A stretch of DNA of 64,000 bases from Methanobacteriota archaeon. Lineage in GTDB: Archaea > Thermoplasmatota > Poseidoniia > Poseidoniales > Poseidoniaceae. The notes below the pieces were generated by a model, which was not told the DNA's origin, searched no databases, and worked only from the letters and a program-made list of their open reading frames with translations. Position numbers and translations under genes: made by a program. Location of the stretch: positions 38,434-102,433 of the forward strand of contig PBGP02000002.1 of assembly GCA_002720095.2 (NCBI GenBank), written 5' to 3'. This document shows, in pieces, positions 32,532 to 42,028 of the stretch. How positions within the stretch are numbered: the first letter of the stretch is position 1; each line of letters begins with the position of its first letter.

Positions 32532-34529
32532 CTATTCTTCTTCTAAAACTTTATTTGTTTCAATATAATTAGTATCTTTATTGTTGTTTAATCTAACATA
32601 AACTAAAAATCCTAAACTTAGAATTGCGAACAAAACGGTCCACATTATTATTGTAAAATAATCTATTTCCTCTGAAGTATTCAACTCACTGGGAACATTA
32701 TTAATTTCAGAAGTGTTATCATTTGTAATATTTTCTTGTTGTATGTCGGAGTTACTAATCTCAGAGATAATGTTTGTAAATGTACTATCACTCAAAGGAT
32801 TTGTGCCCTCTGAAACCTCCTGCCCGTCATCAATTCCGTCTCCATCAGTGTCACTCATCGATGAATTTGTTCCCAATGTTAGTTCATCTTCAAAACTCAG
32901 AAGATCTCCATCAATATCTGGTGACGTGCTATCTAAACACATCTGAATTGAACCAGATTCTGCAGTATTCTTCTGGTATAGTCTTCCAATAAAGGTATAG
33001 GTATTAGATGACCTATTTTCACCCTCATCAAGAATTTCTGAGACATCATAATTCGGATCTAAAGCTACACAGAGTTTTTTATTCGAACCAGGTTGTTCTA
33101 TAAATGCTCCGTCTTCAGTGATGTTTAAATATCCAGAAATATACACTCTAGAACCTCCTAGAGCATCCCAAAACCACGATGTTGGTCCATCAAACCAACT
33201 TAATTCAGATGGAAGAGGTATTGCATAAGTTGGAATTCCGTTTACAGTCCAAAAATCCAGAGGTTCCAAAGTATCTACTTCTAAGACCATTGAAGTTGAT
33301 GAAACATCCCATACTACCTTTCCTTTAACCCGAACTCTTAACCCTTCTTCTAGAAATTTTTCTCTCGATCCACTAAGATGAATATTTAATTCTGTATTTC
33401 TCGTGTTCCATGTGGGTCCGTCTCCTATCGAACCTTCATCATAAGTCGGACTAATAGTTGTAGTTAGCCAACCCTCAACCGTGATAGTTTCATTATTACC
33501 GATCCAGAGGTGTGGGTTATTTACAATTTCAGTTAATGTTTTCGAAGTGATTAAAGTAACAGAACCTGCATCGACTCCCATCATCAGACAATTGTATGAT
33601 TTATCTTCTGGCCACATGAATCGTCCAATCCATGAATCTGTCTTATTAAGTATGGAAGAAGCATTATTTTCTAGTTGGAAACTGCTAGGTGATGCACAAA
33701 TTTTATCATCTTCATTAGGTCCTAAAATCCACCATTCTCCATCAGAGTTTACGGTCATTTTTCCGTATACAGAAACTATACTGTATACTTCATACTGCCA
33801 ACTGGATGGGTCATTCCAATCTAGAGTTCCGATAACACTTTGGTATGAGTTATCTACTTCTATTTCTGTACCTTGTGCATATAATACCCATCTCAAATCA
33901 CGTTCGCTGTAAACTATCGTCCCTGTAACATTAACTTTGGAGCTAGATTCTATCCATGCATCCGTTGAACCAAAAACAATCACTTTTAAAAAATAATTAC
34001 TACCACTATATTCGGGGTGGTCTCTTAAGTCAAAAGTTCCAGTTCTTGAATCTGGATTAATTGTTTTTGAAATGTGGCCACTAATTGTTATCAACTGCCC
34101 AGAATAGTTTTCAGGGTTCATAGATAGAGTAGTCAAATACGAACCAACATTTGTTGACTCTATGACATCTTCTGCTTTCCATGTAACAGATCCACTCCCT
34201 GTTGACATGATATACATGTATCCGCTAAATTCCATTACATCTCCAGCAGCCTCAATAGTCGATCCAACTGGTGGAAGTGGTTGATGTTTCATCCATCTAA
34301 CTTCAACAACACCAGTATCGTCTTGAATAATAATGTCCATTCTTTGATCACCAGAATTCCAGGGATCTTCAATCCAAGATACAATTTTACCGCGAACCTT
34401 AACAACTGAATTCACATGCTCATGTAACTCTTCGATTTCTACAACATCAGGTTCCCTAACCACAGCATACCAATTCATTGTTGCGACTAACAAAACACAG
34501 AAAAAGAACATTGACCATAGTTTGGACAT
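32532..34529 (-). CDS. Secreted, TM-anchored multi-OB-fold protein with a TSP3-like calcium loop
   Basis: The start at ATG 34529 (MSKLWSMFFF) is chosen over 34562 because it begins the signal peptide and has GGGGTG just upstream; this gives 665 aa. After the signal segment come several OB-fold-like modules, the first being VKVRGKIVSW...DIIIQDDTGVVEVRW (about 30-120). Others are ITISGHISK...FDLRDH and VRVKGKVVWD. A TSP3-like SDTDGDGIDDGQEVSEGTNP lies near residue 575, a TM helix near 625-645, and a short cytoplasmic tail follows. OB folds of this kind bind nucleic acids or oligosaccharides. Together with the PLD-type gene two positions downstream, extracellular nucleic-acid handling is conceivable (inference). 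Confidence 0.8.
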   Translation of the reverse strand: MSKLWSMFFFCVLLVATMNWYAVVREPDVVEIEELHEHVNSVVKVRGKIVSWIEDPWNSGDQRMDIIIQDDTGVVEVRWMKHQPLPPVGSTIEAAGDVMEFSGYMYIMSTGSGSVTWKAEDVIESTNVGSYLTTLSMNPENYSGQLITISGHISKTINPDSRTGTFDLRDHPEYSGSNYFLKVIVFGSTDAWIESSSKVNVTGTIVYSERDLRWVLYAQGTEIEVDNSYQSVIGTLDWNDPSSWQYEVYSIVSVYGKMTVNSDGEWWILGPNEDDKICASPSSFQLENNASSILNKTDSWIGRFMWPEDKSYNCLMMGVDAGSVTLITSKTLTEIVNNPHLWIGNNETITVEGWLTTTISPTYDEGSIGDGPTWNTRNTELNIHLSGSREKFLEEGLRVRVKGKVVWDVSSTSMVLEVDTLEPLDFWTVNGIPTYAIPLPSELSWFDGPTSWFWDALGGSRVYISGYLNITEDGAFIEQPGSNKKLCVALDPNYDVSEILDEGENRSSNTYTFIGRLYQKNTAESGSIQMCLDSTSPDIDGDLLSFEDELTLGTNSSMSDTDGDGIDDGQEVSEGTNPLSDSTFTNIISEISNSDIQQENITNDNTSEINNVPSELNTSEEIDYFTIIMWTVLFAILSLGFLVYVRLNNNKDTNYIETNKVLEEE

Positions 34530-34533
34530 GTTA

Positions 34534-34540
34534 CACCCCA
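34534..34540 (-). promoter_or_regulatory. Shine-Dalgarno site deciding the OB-fold protein start
   Basis: TGGGGTG on the minus strand precedes the ATG at 34529 by four bases. It lies inside the longer track ORF, arguing against the start at 34562. Confidence 0.5.
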
Positions 34541-34661
34541 AAGGTTCTAGTATGTTATGCATTACTGATGATTAGAAACTAAAATTTTTTCGAAACAGTG
34601 TATGCTGAGATTATTTTCATGCGTAAAAAACATATTGTGAATACTTGACGGTGTACATAGA

Positions 34662-34736
34662 GGGCCCGTAGCTTAGTCCGGTTAGAGCGCTTGGCTCATA
34701 ACCAAGTGGCCGCTGGTTCGAATCCGGCCGGGCCCA
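34662..34736 (+). tRNA. tRNA with CAU anticodon (probably tRNA-Ile2, otherwise elongator tRNA-Met)
   Basis: Full cloverleaf. The acceptor stem GGGCCCG pairs with CGGGCCC at 34729-34735, and A is the discriminator. The D arm is GCTT...GAGC; the anticodon stem CTTGG/CCAAG encloses loop CTCATAA (anticodon 34697-34699); the T arm is GCTGG-TTCGAAT-CCGGC. There is no intron and no encoded CCA. The anticodon stem lacks the G-C triplets of an initiator tRNA. The GGGCCCG acceptor is like archaeal tRNA-Ile, which favours the lysidine-analogue (agmatidine) Ile-AUA decoder. The TA-rich ACATATT about 30 bp upstream is a plausible promoter element. Confidence 0.93.
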
Positions 34737-34802
34737 CTTTTAAATCAAATTTTAAATTTTTAAAGAGGTTAAATCCATCAATGATGCTGCAATGGGGAAT
34801 AC

Positions 34803-36995
34803 ATGAGCGGAATGATTATCGCATCTTTTTTACTCTTTATGGGTCTTTTTGCTGGAGTCGGCATGGCGTCTATTTTGGTTAAAAAGGATACAACCGATGA
34901 TTACTTAGTCGCGGGAAGAGGCATGCATCCTGCACTTGCAGCACTTTCTGCAGTTAGCACATGGAATTCCGGGTACATGTTTATTGGATTTATCGGATTT
35001 ACTTACCTAACTGGATACAACGTAATATGGTTAGCATTATTTTCAACAATTGGGCAAGTTCTCGCATGGGCTTGGTTGTACAAATTTATTCAGGAAGAAG
35101 GGCAAGAAAGAGGGGTTAGATCACTTTCATCTCTTGTATCTGAAAAAGCTGGTGCTCCTGAGGCCAAATTAGCCGCTATCCTTTCGGTTTTATTCTTGAG
35201 TATATATGCGGCTGCTCAACTTACTTCAGGGGGTAAAGCACTGTTAGTGATGATGGGCTGGCCTGAAATGACTGGTATTTTGATAGGATTTGTTTTAGTA
35301 GTTGCATATTGTTATGCAGGAGGAATAAGAGCATCAATCTGGACTGATGCAGTTCAATCGTGTGTTATGATTGTTGGTTCAATAATCTTATGTGTAATTG
35401 CATTAAGTGAAGTCGGTGGTTTGTCAGGACTTAATTCAGGGCTTGAAACTCAGAGTTCAGCTCTAACAAGTTTGTGGCCCCAAGATCTTAGATTTGGTTT
35501 TTCAATGTGGGTCTTTGCTTTTTTCCTAGGAGGATTGGGTGTTGCTGGTCAACCACAAGTAGTTTCTAGAGTAATGACATTAGGTTCAGATAATGACAGA
35601 AAACAAGCGATGATTTGGTTTTTCGTTTGGCAAACACCTTTTATTATTATAATGTTCATTATTGGTTTAGTAAGCAGAGTTTTGTTTAATTCAATAAGTG
35701 ATTTTGATCCAGAATTGGGTCTCCCTCAACTTGCAATGGATACTATGCCCGCTATTGGAGTTGGTATGATATTAGCTTCAATTTTTGCTGCGACTATGTC
35801 CACTGCGGATAGTCAGGTTTTGGCTTGTACTGCGGCTATCACAGATGATATCAAACCAGAGTGGAGAGATGACCACAAGACTACCAAAAAAGTCACAATT
35901 GTTGTAGCAATATTTGCGACATTAATTTCGATAGGTGGATTATATATCCCTGGAGGAGACTCAGTATTTCTGTTAGTGGTACTCGCCGTTTACGGACTCG
36001 GTGCTATTTTTATTCCACTCTTAACCATAAGGTGGATGGGATATAAACCTGATTCAACTCATTCATTGATTATGATGAGTTCAGCCTTTGTAGGTGTTAT
36101 ACTGTGGACATTACTAGATTTTGGTGGGGCTAACGGTATTTTCCCCTCTGTCCCAGGAATGGGTTGTGCATTCTTTGCTCACTATTTGATGTGTCAGTTT
36201 AGGGATGAGTCAGATTCTTCATTTTTTGCAAATATTAATATTCCAAAACCTATGTTTGATCAGGGAGTATTTACAATTGTAGTTTTGATTTTACTTTCCG
36301 AAGTGGGCTACATGTTAGTATCTCCAAGTGGTGATAATATGGAAGATACTCCCCGAAATTATCTCATAACAATTAGTGAAGATTTGATTCCATTTTATTC
36401 AGATTCAGAATATGTGGCAGATGGAGAAACATTACAAATACCAATTAATACAGAATCTATTCAATCTTGGCCTAACGGAACAAATGTCGTTGGAATTCGG
36501 GTGCTCTTGACTTTCGGCGAGGATGAGACAAGTAGTGGAATAGGTTGCGCATTAGATGGTGAACCTGCAACAGATATTGTATCAGGAACAATTAGCCATA
36601 GTTTACCAGATTATCCAGATTGGAATTCTAGTGGTTCAAATTTTGATGGAAATGAAGGAGAAGATTTCGTCAGCCTCCCTGGTGGCGGAGACACACCTTC
36701 ATTCATTTTTGGCGACCTTGGATTCTATGCTTGGTCTCTTGCAAACACAAATCTTAGCATCGGAAATTACTCAAAATCTGAAATTGAAACAGTAATTAAT
36801 CTTGGTGATTCAGGACTGGGAGATTATCTTCTTGAAATTAATGTTGATGCTCAAGAGGGAGGAAGTTTTCAGTGTCAGCATACAGATGAGGGAGAACAGA
36901 TAGATTTTGAGATAACTTTAATCACGTGGGATTATGAAATTATGGCATGTGATGGATGTTTAGTGGGTTTCAGCAAGGAAACTGTAATTGATTAA
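34803..36995 (+). CDS. Sodium:solute symporter (SSF family) with an extra C-terminal extracytoplasmic domain
   Basis: A 730-aa protein. The first ~500 residues are a typical 13-TM SSF transporter: LVAGRGMHPALAALSAVSTWNSGYMFIG (unwound TM1), GGIRASIWTDAVQ, GGLGVAGQPQVVSR and IFAATMSTADSQVLACTAAI with the Na-site Ser/Thr residues. The solute (proline, pantothenate and others in the family) cannot be told. After the last TM (about 482-505) comes an unusual 225-residue acidic, N-x-S/T-containing soluble domain with four or more cysteines (GCALDGE, SFQCQHT, MACDGCLVG). This domain is not part of standard SSF proteins. The ATG at codon 4 is an alternative start. Confidence 0.9.
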   Translation: MSGMIIASFLLFMGLFAGVGMASILVKKDTTDDYLVAGRGMHPALAALSAVSTWNSGYMFIGFIGFTYLTGYNVIWLALFSTIGQVLAWAWLYKFIQEEGQERGVRSLSSLVSEKAGAPEAKLAAILSVLFLSIYAAAQLTSGGKALLVMMGWPEMTGILIGFVLVVAYCYAGGIRASIWTDAVQSCVMIVGSIILCVIALSEVGGLSGLNSGLETQSSALTSLWPQDLRFGFSMWVFAFFLGGLGVAGQPQVVSRVMTLGSDNDRKQAMIWFFVWQTPFIIIMFIIGLVSRVLFNSISDFDPELGLPQLAMDTMPAIGVGMILASIFAATMSTADSQVLACTAAITDDIKPEWRDDHKTTKKVTIVVAIFATLISIGGLYIPGGDSVFLLVVLAVYGLGAIFIPLLTIRWMGYKPDSTHSLIMMSSAFVGVILWTLLDFGGANGIFPSVPGMGCAFFAHYLMCQFRDESDSSFFANINIPKPMFDQGVFTIVVLILLSEVGYMLVSPSGDNMEDTPRNYLITISEDLIPFYSDSEYVADGETLQIPINTESIQSWPNGTNVVGIRVLLTFGEDETSSGIGCALDGEPATDIVSGTISHSLPDYPDWNSSGSNFDGNEGEDFVSLPGGGDTPSFIFGDLGFYAWSLANTNLSIGNYSKSEIETVINLGDSGLGDYLLEINVDAQEGGSFQCQHTDEGEQIDFEITLITWDYEIMACDGCLVGFSKETVID

Positions 36996-37126
36996 CTGAG
37001 ATTATATTCTTAACTAAATATCTCTGAGTAAACTATCTATTGAAATAACTTTAGTTTTAATATTTGACTTAATAAGGGCTAGTTTTCAAGTAAGGGTTAA
37101 GTGTATGTTGGTACTCGGAATATACA

Positions 37127-38056
37127 GTGAATACAATGCGTGTCGTTAGGTTACCTCTATTTTTACTAAGTATCTATGCAATTAGCGTGCTATCTATGGC
37201 AGCCCCAGCAGCCGCACAGTCTCCAAATCCCGATATTGATATTCAATGTTCTCCTTCGAACATTCCAATCGATGTATATCCTGGATCAACTAGAGTCGGA
37301 ATAACATATTGTACTGCAACAAATCCAACTGGATATTCTGAGACCGTAAGAATAACAATTACTAGCGGAGGACTTGCATTTGCAGGCCCAGGTTCAGTTA
37401 CAGTTGGAGCAACCTCTTCTATAACCTTTGAAGTTACAGTAAGAGGAGATCTAAGGATGCCAGAGACTACTCGTGTAGTATCTATTGCTGGAACTGTCGA
37501 AACATTCAACGGTGCACCTAATCCTAACCCAGTACAAAAAACTGCTAATGTAATGGTCGTAGTTAAGCAATTCAGTAGGTTACAAGTTGAAGCATCGGAA
37601 CCATTCAAACAATTAAGGCCTAAGGTTGACTATTACTTTGAATTCAAAGTATACAATCAAGGTAATGCATTAGACAAATTCAATATTGAAGTTGCTAACA
37701 GAGATGAACTTGAAGAAGCAGGTTTCCAGATATCTTTGCCATTGATTTCTACTGAAATTGATGCACAAGCACCAGCACAGAAAGTTAACGTTTTAACTAG
37801 AACTCCAAAGATTCAAGGATGGACAGATAATTATTACCAATTGCAGTTTAAAGCAACAAGTGATTTCTCGGTAAGAACTGAAGGAATCCCGAATTATCAA
37901 ACACAGATGGTTACGGTTTACGTTAGAGGTGTCTATCTTCCTGGTTTTGAAATAATCCCTACACTGTCAATGTTTGCTTTAGCTGCAGCAGTAGCTTATC
38001 GCAGATCTGATGATGATGTTGAGCAAATTGAAAAACTTGCAGATGTGGACAATTGA
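37127..38056 (+). CDS. Secreted surface protein with a PGF-CTERM-like anchor and NEW3-like beta domains
   Basis: A 309-aa exported protein. A signal peptide (about 1-31, ending AAPAAAQS) is followed by a beta-rich region (30-140) and a second domain (about 155-270) beginning FKQLRPKVDYYFEFKVYNQGNALDKFNIEV, which resembles NEW3/COG1470 domains of archaeal surface proteins. The C-terminus has LPGFEIIPTLSMFALAAAVAYRR: PGF, then a hydrophobic stretch, then basic residues. This is the layout of PGF-CTERM sorting signals cleaved by archaeosortase A. It differs in carrying about 18 further acidic residues after RR. The 130-bp upstream gap is AT-rich and presumably holds its promoter. Confidence 0.78.
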   Translation: MNTMRVVRLPLFLLSIYAISVLSMAAPAAAQSPNPDIDIQCSPSNIPIDVYPGSTRVGITYCTATNPTGYSETVRITITSGGLAFAGPGSVTVGATSSITFEVTVRGDLRMPETTRVVSIAGTVETFNGAPNPNPVQKTANVMVVVKQFSRLQVEASEPFKQLRPKVDYYFEFKVYNQGNALDKFNIEVANRDELEEAGFQISLPLISTEIDAQAPAQKVNVLTRTPKIQGWTDNYYQLQFKATSDFSVRTEGIPNYQTQMVTVYVRGVYLPGFEIIPTLSMFALAAAVAYRRSDDDVEQIEKLADVDN

Positions 38057-38126
38057 AATAATTTCTGCACTATCGACAATTCATTTGATAAACCTTTACC
38101 CACAGTGCATTATACAGAGGGATTGA

Positions 38127-39455
38127 ATGAGTGGCTTGTTGGATAAAGCGAAGGCTAAAGAAGATGAAATAATTAATAATTCTGACAAAGAGAATAATTC
38201 TGTTGAGGGAGTTAAAAAAGAACATAAGAAAAATAAAAGTGTAAATAATAACGTTGAATCAAAATTATTGATGAAAAATCCAATCTTTATCTCTGGAATT
38301 ATTGGTTTATTAGTAAGTATGGTTGGTTTGTATTATCTTAAATATATTCCTGGTATTGCGGTTCTAGGAATCTTTCTTTGTTCATACATTGCTGCAGGAT
38401 ATTCATTCACAGGTGGATTTAAAATTGATTCAGAATCAAAAAAGAAATGGATTTCTTTAGGAGTAATATGGTTATTGTTCGGAGCGTTACCGTATTTGGG
38501 AGGTGCTAGTACAGGAGGTAATATTTCTCTACTATTAGATTCAGAAAATCCGTTTGACGAGTCAACAAATACTATCAATATGGTTTATTACTCTTCGGGA
38601 GGATTATTTGGTAGCGGTATCGGTGAGGATGTTATTTCAGTCACAGTAAAACAAGATGGAGAAAGCCTTTGGACAGGTGAAGTCAATGGTAAGCCATCCG
38701 TTACCAATGTGAATAATGGTAAAATATCATTAGACATTGATGATTTTTACAATCAAAATGCATTATACGTCAGTGATATACAAGAAGTATCTCATCCCGA
38801 GCTGGGACTGTTAGATGCACCAGTTATGTCTTCGATGGAATATACAGTAATAATTGAATCAGCGAGTGGTATATTAAGTAACGAAATGAAAATTACTGAT
38901 TCAATTATTACCAGAACTATTACTGATATTGATGGAGAATTATCTTTGTTTGTGGATTCAAATGACCTAAATGGGGATGGTGACACCGAAGATAGCGGAG
39001 AAAAAAGTGAAGGAGTTATCTTGAGTGGTTGGTTTGGGCATATGGCTGATTCTTTTGATGGTGCTTTACGTCCAGGTGCAGTTCAAAGTGAATACACAAT
39101 TACAACATCTATCAGTTTTGATGGGAGCGTTGTGTTTGATTATCCACTAATCACAGTTAGTGGAACTACCGCATTATGGGATGATTCAGTTTACGGAGAC
39201 GGAGCAGGTAAAGTAGGGGAGACCTCTTCAGATTTTGAATATCAGGGAGATCAAATTACATCATCTGGAATTAGTTACATCAGTAAAGACAAGATTTATG
39301 ATGGTGATGGATGTTATACTCTAACCATTACTATTTCTAATTCTGAAGCCTATTCATCACCCGATTATTTTCCAAATGTTATAGAAGAAGTGAACTATGA
39401 TTGGAAAGGTGGAGAGACTGACGAAGAGACTTTAGAAAAAGTAAACACTTGCTGA
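38127..39455 (+). CDS. Membrane protein of unknown function with an extracytoplasmic beta domain
   Basis: A 442-aa protein I do not recognise. The N-terminal ~50 residues are a charged, Asn/Lys-rich cytoplasmic segment. Three TM helices follow (about 52-70, 72-95, 108-125), and then about 315 residues outside the membrane, rich in Ser/Thr/Asp and beta-prone. One loop, SNDLNGDGDTEDSGEKS, looks like a calcium-binding Asp-rich loop. The protein ends KVNTC. GAGGGATTGA precedes the ATG. It follows the PGF-CTERM-like protein by 70 bp in the same orientation. Confidence 0.7.
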   Translation: MSGLLDKAKAKEDEIINNSDKENNSVEGVKKEHKKNKSVNNNVESKLLMKNPIFISGIIGLLVSMVGLYYLKYIPGIAVLGIFLCSYIAAGYSFTGGFKIDSESKKKWISLGVIWLLFGALPYLGGASTGGNISLLLDSENPFDESTNTINMVYYSSGGLFGSGIGEDVISVTVKQDGESLWTGEVNGKPSVTNVNNGKISLDIDDFYNQNALYVSDIQEVSHPELGLLDAPVMSSMEYTVIIESASGILSNEMKITDSIITRTITDIDGELSLFVDSNDLNGDGDTEDSGEKSEGVILSGWFGHMADSFDGALRPGAVQSEYTITTSISFDGSVVFDYPLITVSGTTALWDDSVYGDGAGKVGETSSDFEYQGDQITSSGISYISKDKIYDGDGCYTLTITISNSEAYSSPDYFPNVIEEVNYDWKGGETDEETLEKVNTC

Positions 39456-39511
39456 TGATGTTCACAAATTTTAATCTGGTTAAATTATATCATAAATTAA
39501 GTAATTCGTCA

Positions 39512-41155
39512 TCAATCCTCTAAAGGATCAGTTTTTTCGTCTTCAGTATAACCCGTACTTTTACTAGTTTTATTGAGATAAGTTATTAATCCTATAATTC
39601 CAATGAATAGAACAACTATGACTATTATCGAACTGATTGCATTCTCAGATGAATCAGTCAAAGACTCCCATACAATCATTTCACTAGTAACAGTTCCATT
39701 GCCAAGTAATTCAGAATTTTCAAAACCTGATGGTTTAAGGGTTTTACATGTAAGAGATTCATTGCCTTGATTACTATTTCTCCAGTCAACCAAAGCAATA
39801 CCCGTTTCACCAGCCGCAATTAGCACCGTTTGACCAAACGGAGTTATATCAGCATCACTTCCATCAGACAATTTACATTCAATAGGTACTAATGCAGAAT
39901 TTGAACCAGTATTTTCTAGTGTCAATGTAACTTCAATTGGTTCATCAACAATAGATAAATTTTTATTCAATTCCATAGAAATAATGTTTACTTGGGGTAA
40001 ATCTAGACTAATTTCAATTGAGCTTTCAAAACCTATCGAAACGTTTTGAACACTATAATTTCCCCATGGAGAGTTCCACCATGCAGCCTCAATAAATGCA
40101 TTTTCTAAGTAAATTTCACCTTTCGAATTTACAATTTCAACCATTCTATAATTTGAATCACACATTATATCATACTCTCCCTCAGAATTAGTGGTATCCA
40201 TAATAGGTTTACTTGTTCCATACCAAGAAATATCTCTAATAATGAAATTAATTTCAGCAGGGGGAAAAGTTATTTTTTGGCACGAAAGGGTTTTAATCCA
40301 TCTATCAGCATCTCCAGTTGATTCAGCATCAGTCCAGTTTATCTCCATACCCCACGGTCCTTCGATATATTCATCTGTTTCGGTTCCATCTAATCCACCT
40401 CCCTGAAGATTGAACTCAGATTCTTCTGTAAGCATAATAGGTGAACTTAAGTTGTAAAAACTATTCACAGAGTTAAAAATACCCGAACCGCTAATATTAG
40501 CACCAACAATTTCTGAATCTTGTAAATTTATTACTCCTTCGTTAATTAGATTCCAATTTCTAGAATTATAAGGTCTTAGACCTTCTTGATCAAAATACCA
40601 TGGGCTTTCATCAATTACTTCAGAATCATCAACAGATAGAATAATCGAGTTAATAATTGATCCGTATATGTTATTACCTAACATATGGATTAAGAGTGGG
40701 TCATCATTGTACGAAAAAGGTACTGTGATAGTAAATTTACTTTCATTTGTAATATTTTCCCAATTTTCATTCCAAAAAATACTCGGTCCGTACTCGTAAT
40801 CTGAATCTAAATTAATCGTAATTTCTACAATTTTTGTTCCTGATGTTACAATGTTTGGAATTAATATACTCGAGTTTACTCCATATGGTAATAATGTAGT
40901 GCCAAAGTTTGTTCCTTGAATTTTACCTGACACATTCAAAATACCTCCTTCTTTAATTTTAATTTCTACTCCATCATTAACGATCACTTCGTCAGTAATG
41001 ATTACTAATTCTCCATCATTAATGATTATGTCAGAATTAATTTCTCCTCCATTAATGTATGATGTAGTTGTTTCTTCACCATTGGAAATAGGAGTAAATA
41101 TCAGTAAGTTTAGCAATAATAGGACAATGATAAAACTTCTTGGTTTTCTTCGCAT
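39512..41155 (-). CDS. Secreted TM-anchored protein with beta-helix-like start and CARDB-like domain
   Basis: A 547-aa exported protein. The signal peptide is at about 5-26, followed by GGEINSDIIINDGEL...EIKIKEGGILNVSGKIQG, a pattern of short beta strands typical of right-handed helix caps in surface proteins. A central region has several N-x-S/T sites. A CARDB-like adhesion domain is at about 385-480 (VDEPIEVTLTLENTGSNSALVPIEC, then LIAAGETGIALVDW). A TM helix at about 505-525 and a short charged tail close it. No catalytic motif is seen. It lies in the same direction as carS upstream (33 bp gap). Confidence 0.72.
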   Translation of the reverse strand: MRRKPRSFIIVLLLLNLLIFTPISNGEETTTSYINGGEINSDIIINDGELVIITDEVIVNDGVEIKIKEGGILNVSGKIQGTNFGTTLLPYGVNSSILIPNIVTSGTKIVEITINLDSDYEYGPSIFWNENWENITNESKFTITVPFSYNDDPLLIHMLGNNIYGSIINSIILSVDDSEVIDESPWYFDQEGLRPYNSRNWNLINEGVINLQDSEIVGANISGSGIFNSVNSFYNLSSPIMLTEESEFNLQGGGLDGTETDEYIEGPWGMEINWTDAESTGDADRWIKTLSCQKITFPPAEINFIIRDISWYGTSKPIMDTTNSEGEYDIMCDSNYRMVEIVNSKGEIYLENAFIEAAWWNSPWGNYSVQNVSIGFESSIEISLDLPQVNIISMELNKNLSIVDEPIEVTLTLENTGSNSALVPIECKLSDGSDADITPFGQTVLIAAGETGIALVDWRNSNQGNESLTCKTLKPSGFENSELLGNGTVTSEMIVWESLTDSSENAISSIIVIVVLFIGIIGLITYLNKTSKSTGYTEDEKTDPLED

Positions 41156-41188
41156 TGAACAACCGACAATTAACTATGTTTTAAGTTG

Positions 41189-41968
41189 TTAGTAATCTAC
41201 ATCCTTCCATCCCATTTTATATCCGAACATGTTGAAAGCTCTATGCAAGAATGGAGTGGTTAGTAACAATAAAAACCCCGCAAGAACTACTCTAGGAGCA
41301 CCATAAGGGGAGTAAAATAAATCCACATTTCCCCATTTGATGATTGAATTTCCCATAAATAATCCTCCAAAAACAAACAATGCGATGGCGAATGGTAAAG
41401 TGTCAAGCAAAGGAGCTCTACTAGTTTCTTTTCCTTCCCTAATCAGTCCTTTTCTTCTTTTGAAAAATGAACCCGTTGCATCTCCGAAAAGACAAACCAT
41501 CCCGAGCAAAGTACCAATGAAGAATGATGTAGTCCATTCATTACCAATCCAAAACCATGCATCTTCACTAACTCCAGCTAGGATATCTATGAATGGAACT
41601 TTATAATTCCCATTACTCAGTGCATGAATTATCATTGCCAGAAAACCGCTTGATATAGAACCACCTATGAAACCATTCCATGTCTTGCCGTCCCCTAAGA
41701 TTCTCTTTCCGTCCCATGCTTTTTTACCCATATCAATAGGCCAAGGGCCGTATCCATACTTGGGAGGCAGCCTGCCCCAAATCATGGCAAATGTATTTGC
41801 TAAGTATCCAGGCATGTAAATCCACAAAACAACAATTACAATTGTTGAGAATCCTATCATTCCATCTAAGGTAAGAGCATAACTGATATCCTCTCTCGTG
41901 GGCACTAATGTGTCCAACATGGGCTGGGTCAAATTAAACGGGCACTTAAATAATACAGTGTGCGACAT
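41189..41968 (-). CDS. carS: CDP-archaeol synthase (CarS)
   Basis: CarS transfers CTP onto unsaturated archaetidic acid, the activation step before polar head groups are added to archaeal ether lipids. The 259-aa protein has about five TM helices. The family signature is PIDMGKKAWDGKRILGDGKTWNGFIGGSISSG (residues about 75-110, the DUF46 core), followed by GDATGSFFKRRKG, the cytidylyltransferase-type acidic site, and PLLDTLPFAIALFV. It is longer than typical CarS (about 170-180 aa) because of N-terminal and loop extensions. Presence of CarS is strong evidence for an archaeal genome. Confidence 0.93.
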   Translation of the reverse strand: MSHTVLFKCPFNLTQPMLDTLVPTREDISYALTLDGMIGFSTIVIVVLWIYMPGYLANTFAMIWGRLPPKYGYGPWPIDMGKKAWDGKRILGDGKTWNGFIGGSISSGFLAMIIHALSNGNYKVPFIDILAGVSEDAWFWIGNEWTTSFFIGTLLGMVCLFGDATGSFFKRRKGLIREGKETSRAPLLDTLPFAIALFVFGGLFMGNSIIKWGNVDLFYSPYGAPRVVLAGFLLLLTTPFLHRAFNMFGYKMGWKDVDY

Positions 41969-42028
41969 AACACTTATTGTAATTCTAGATGCGATTTAAT
42001 TATGGAGTATGTTTGATTAGATTGAATT

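Noticed and set aside
34563-34625. Possible C/D-box sRNA (TGATGA at 34566 and CTGA near 34608)
   Set aside because: The C box lacks the preceding purine, no convincing C'/D' boxes are seen, and the gap is AT-rich, so chance is likely.
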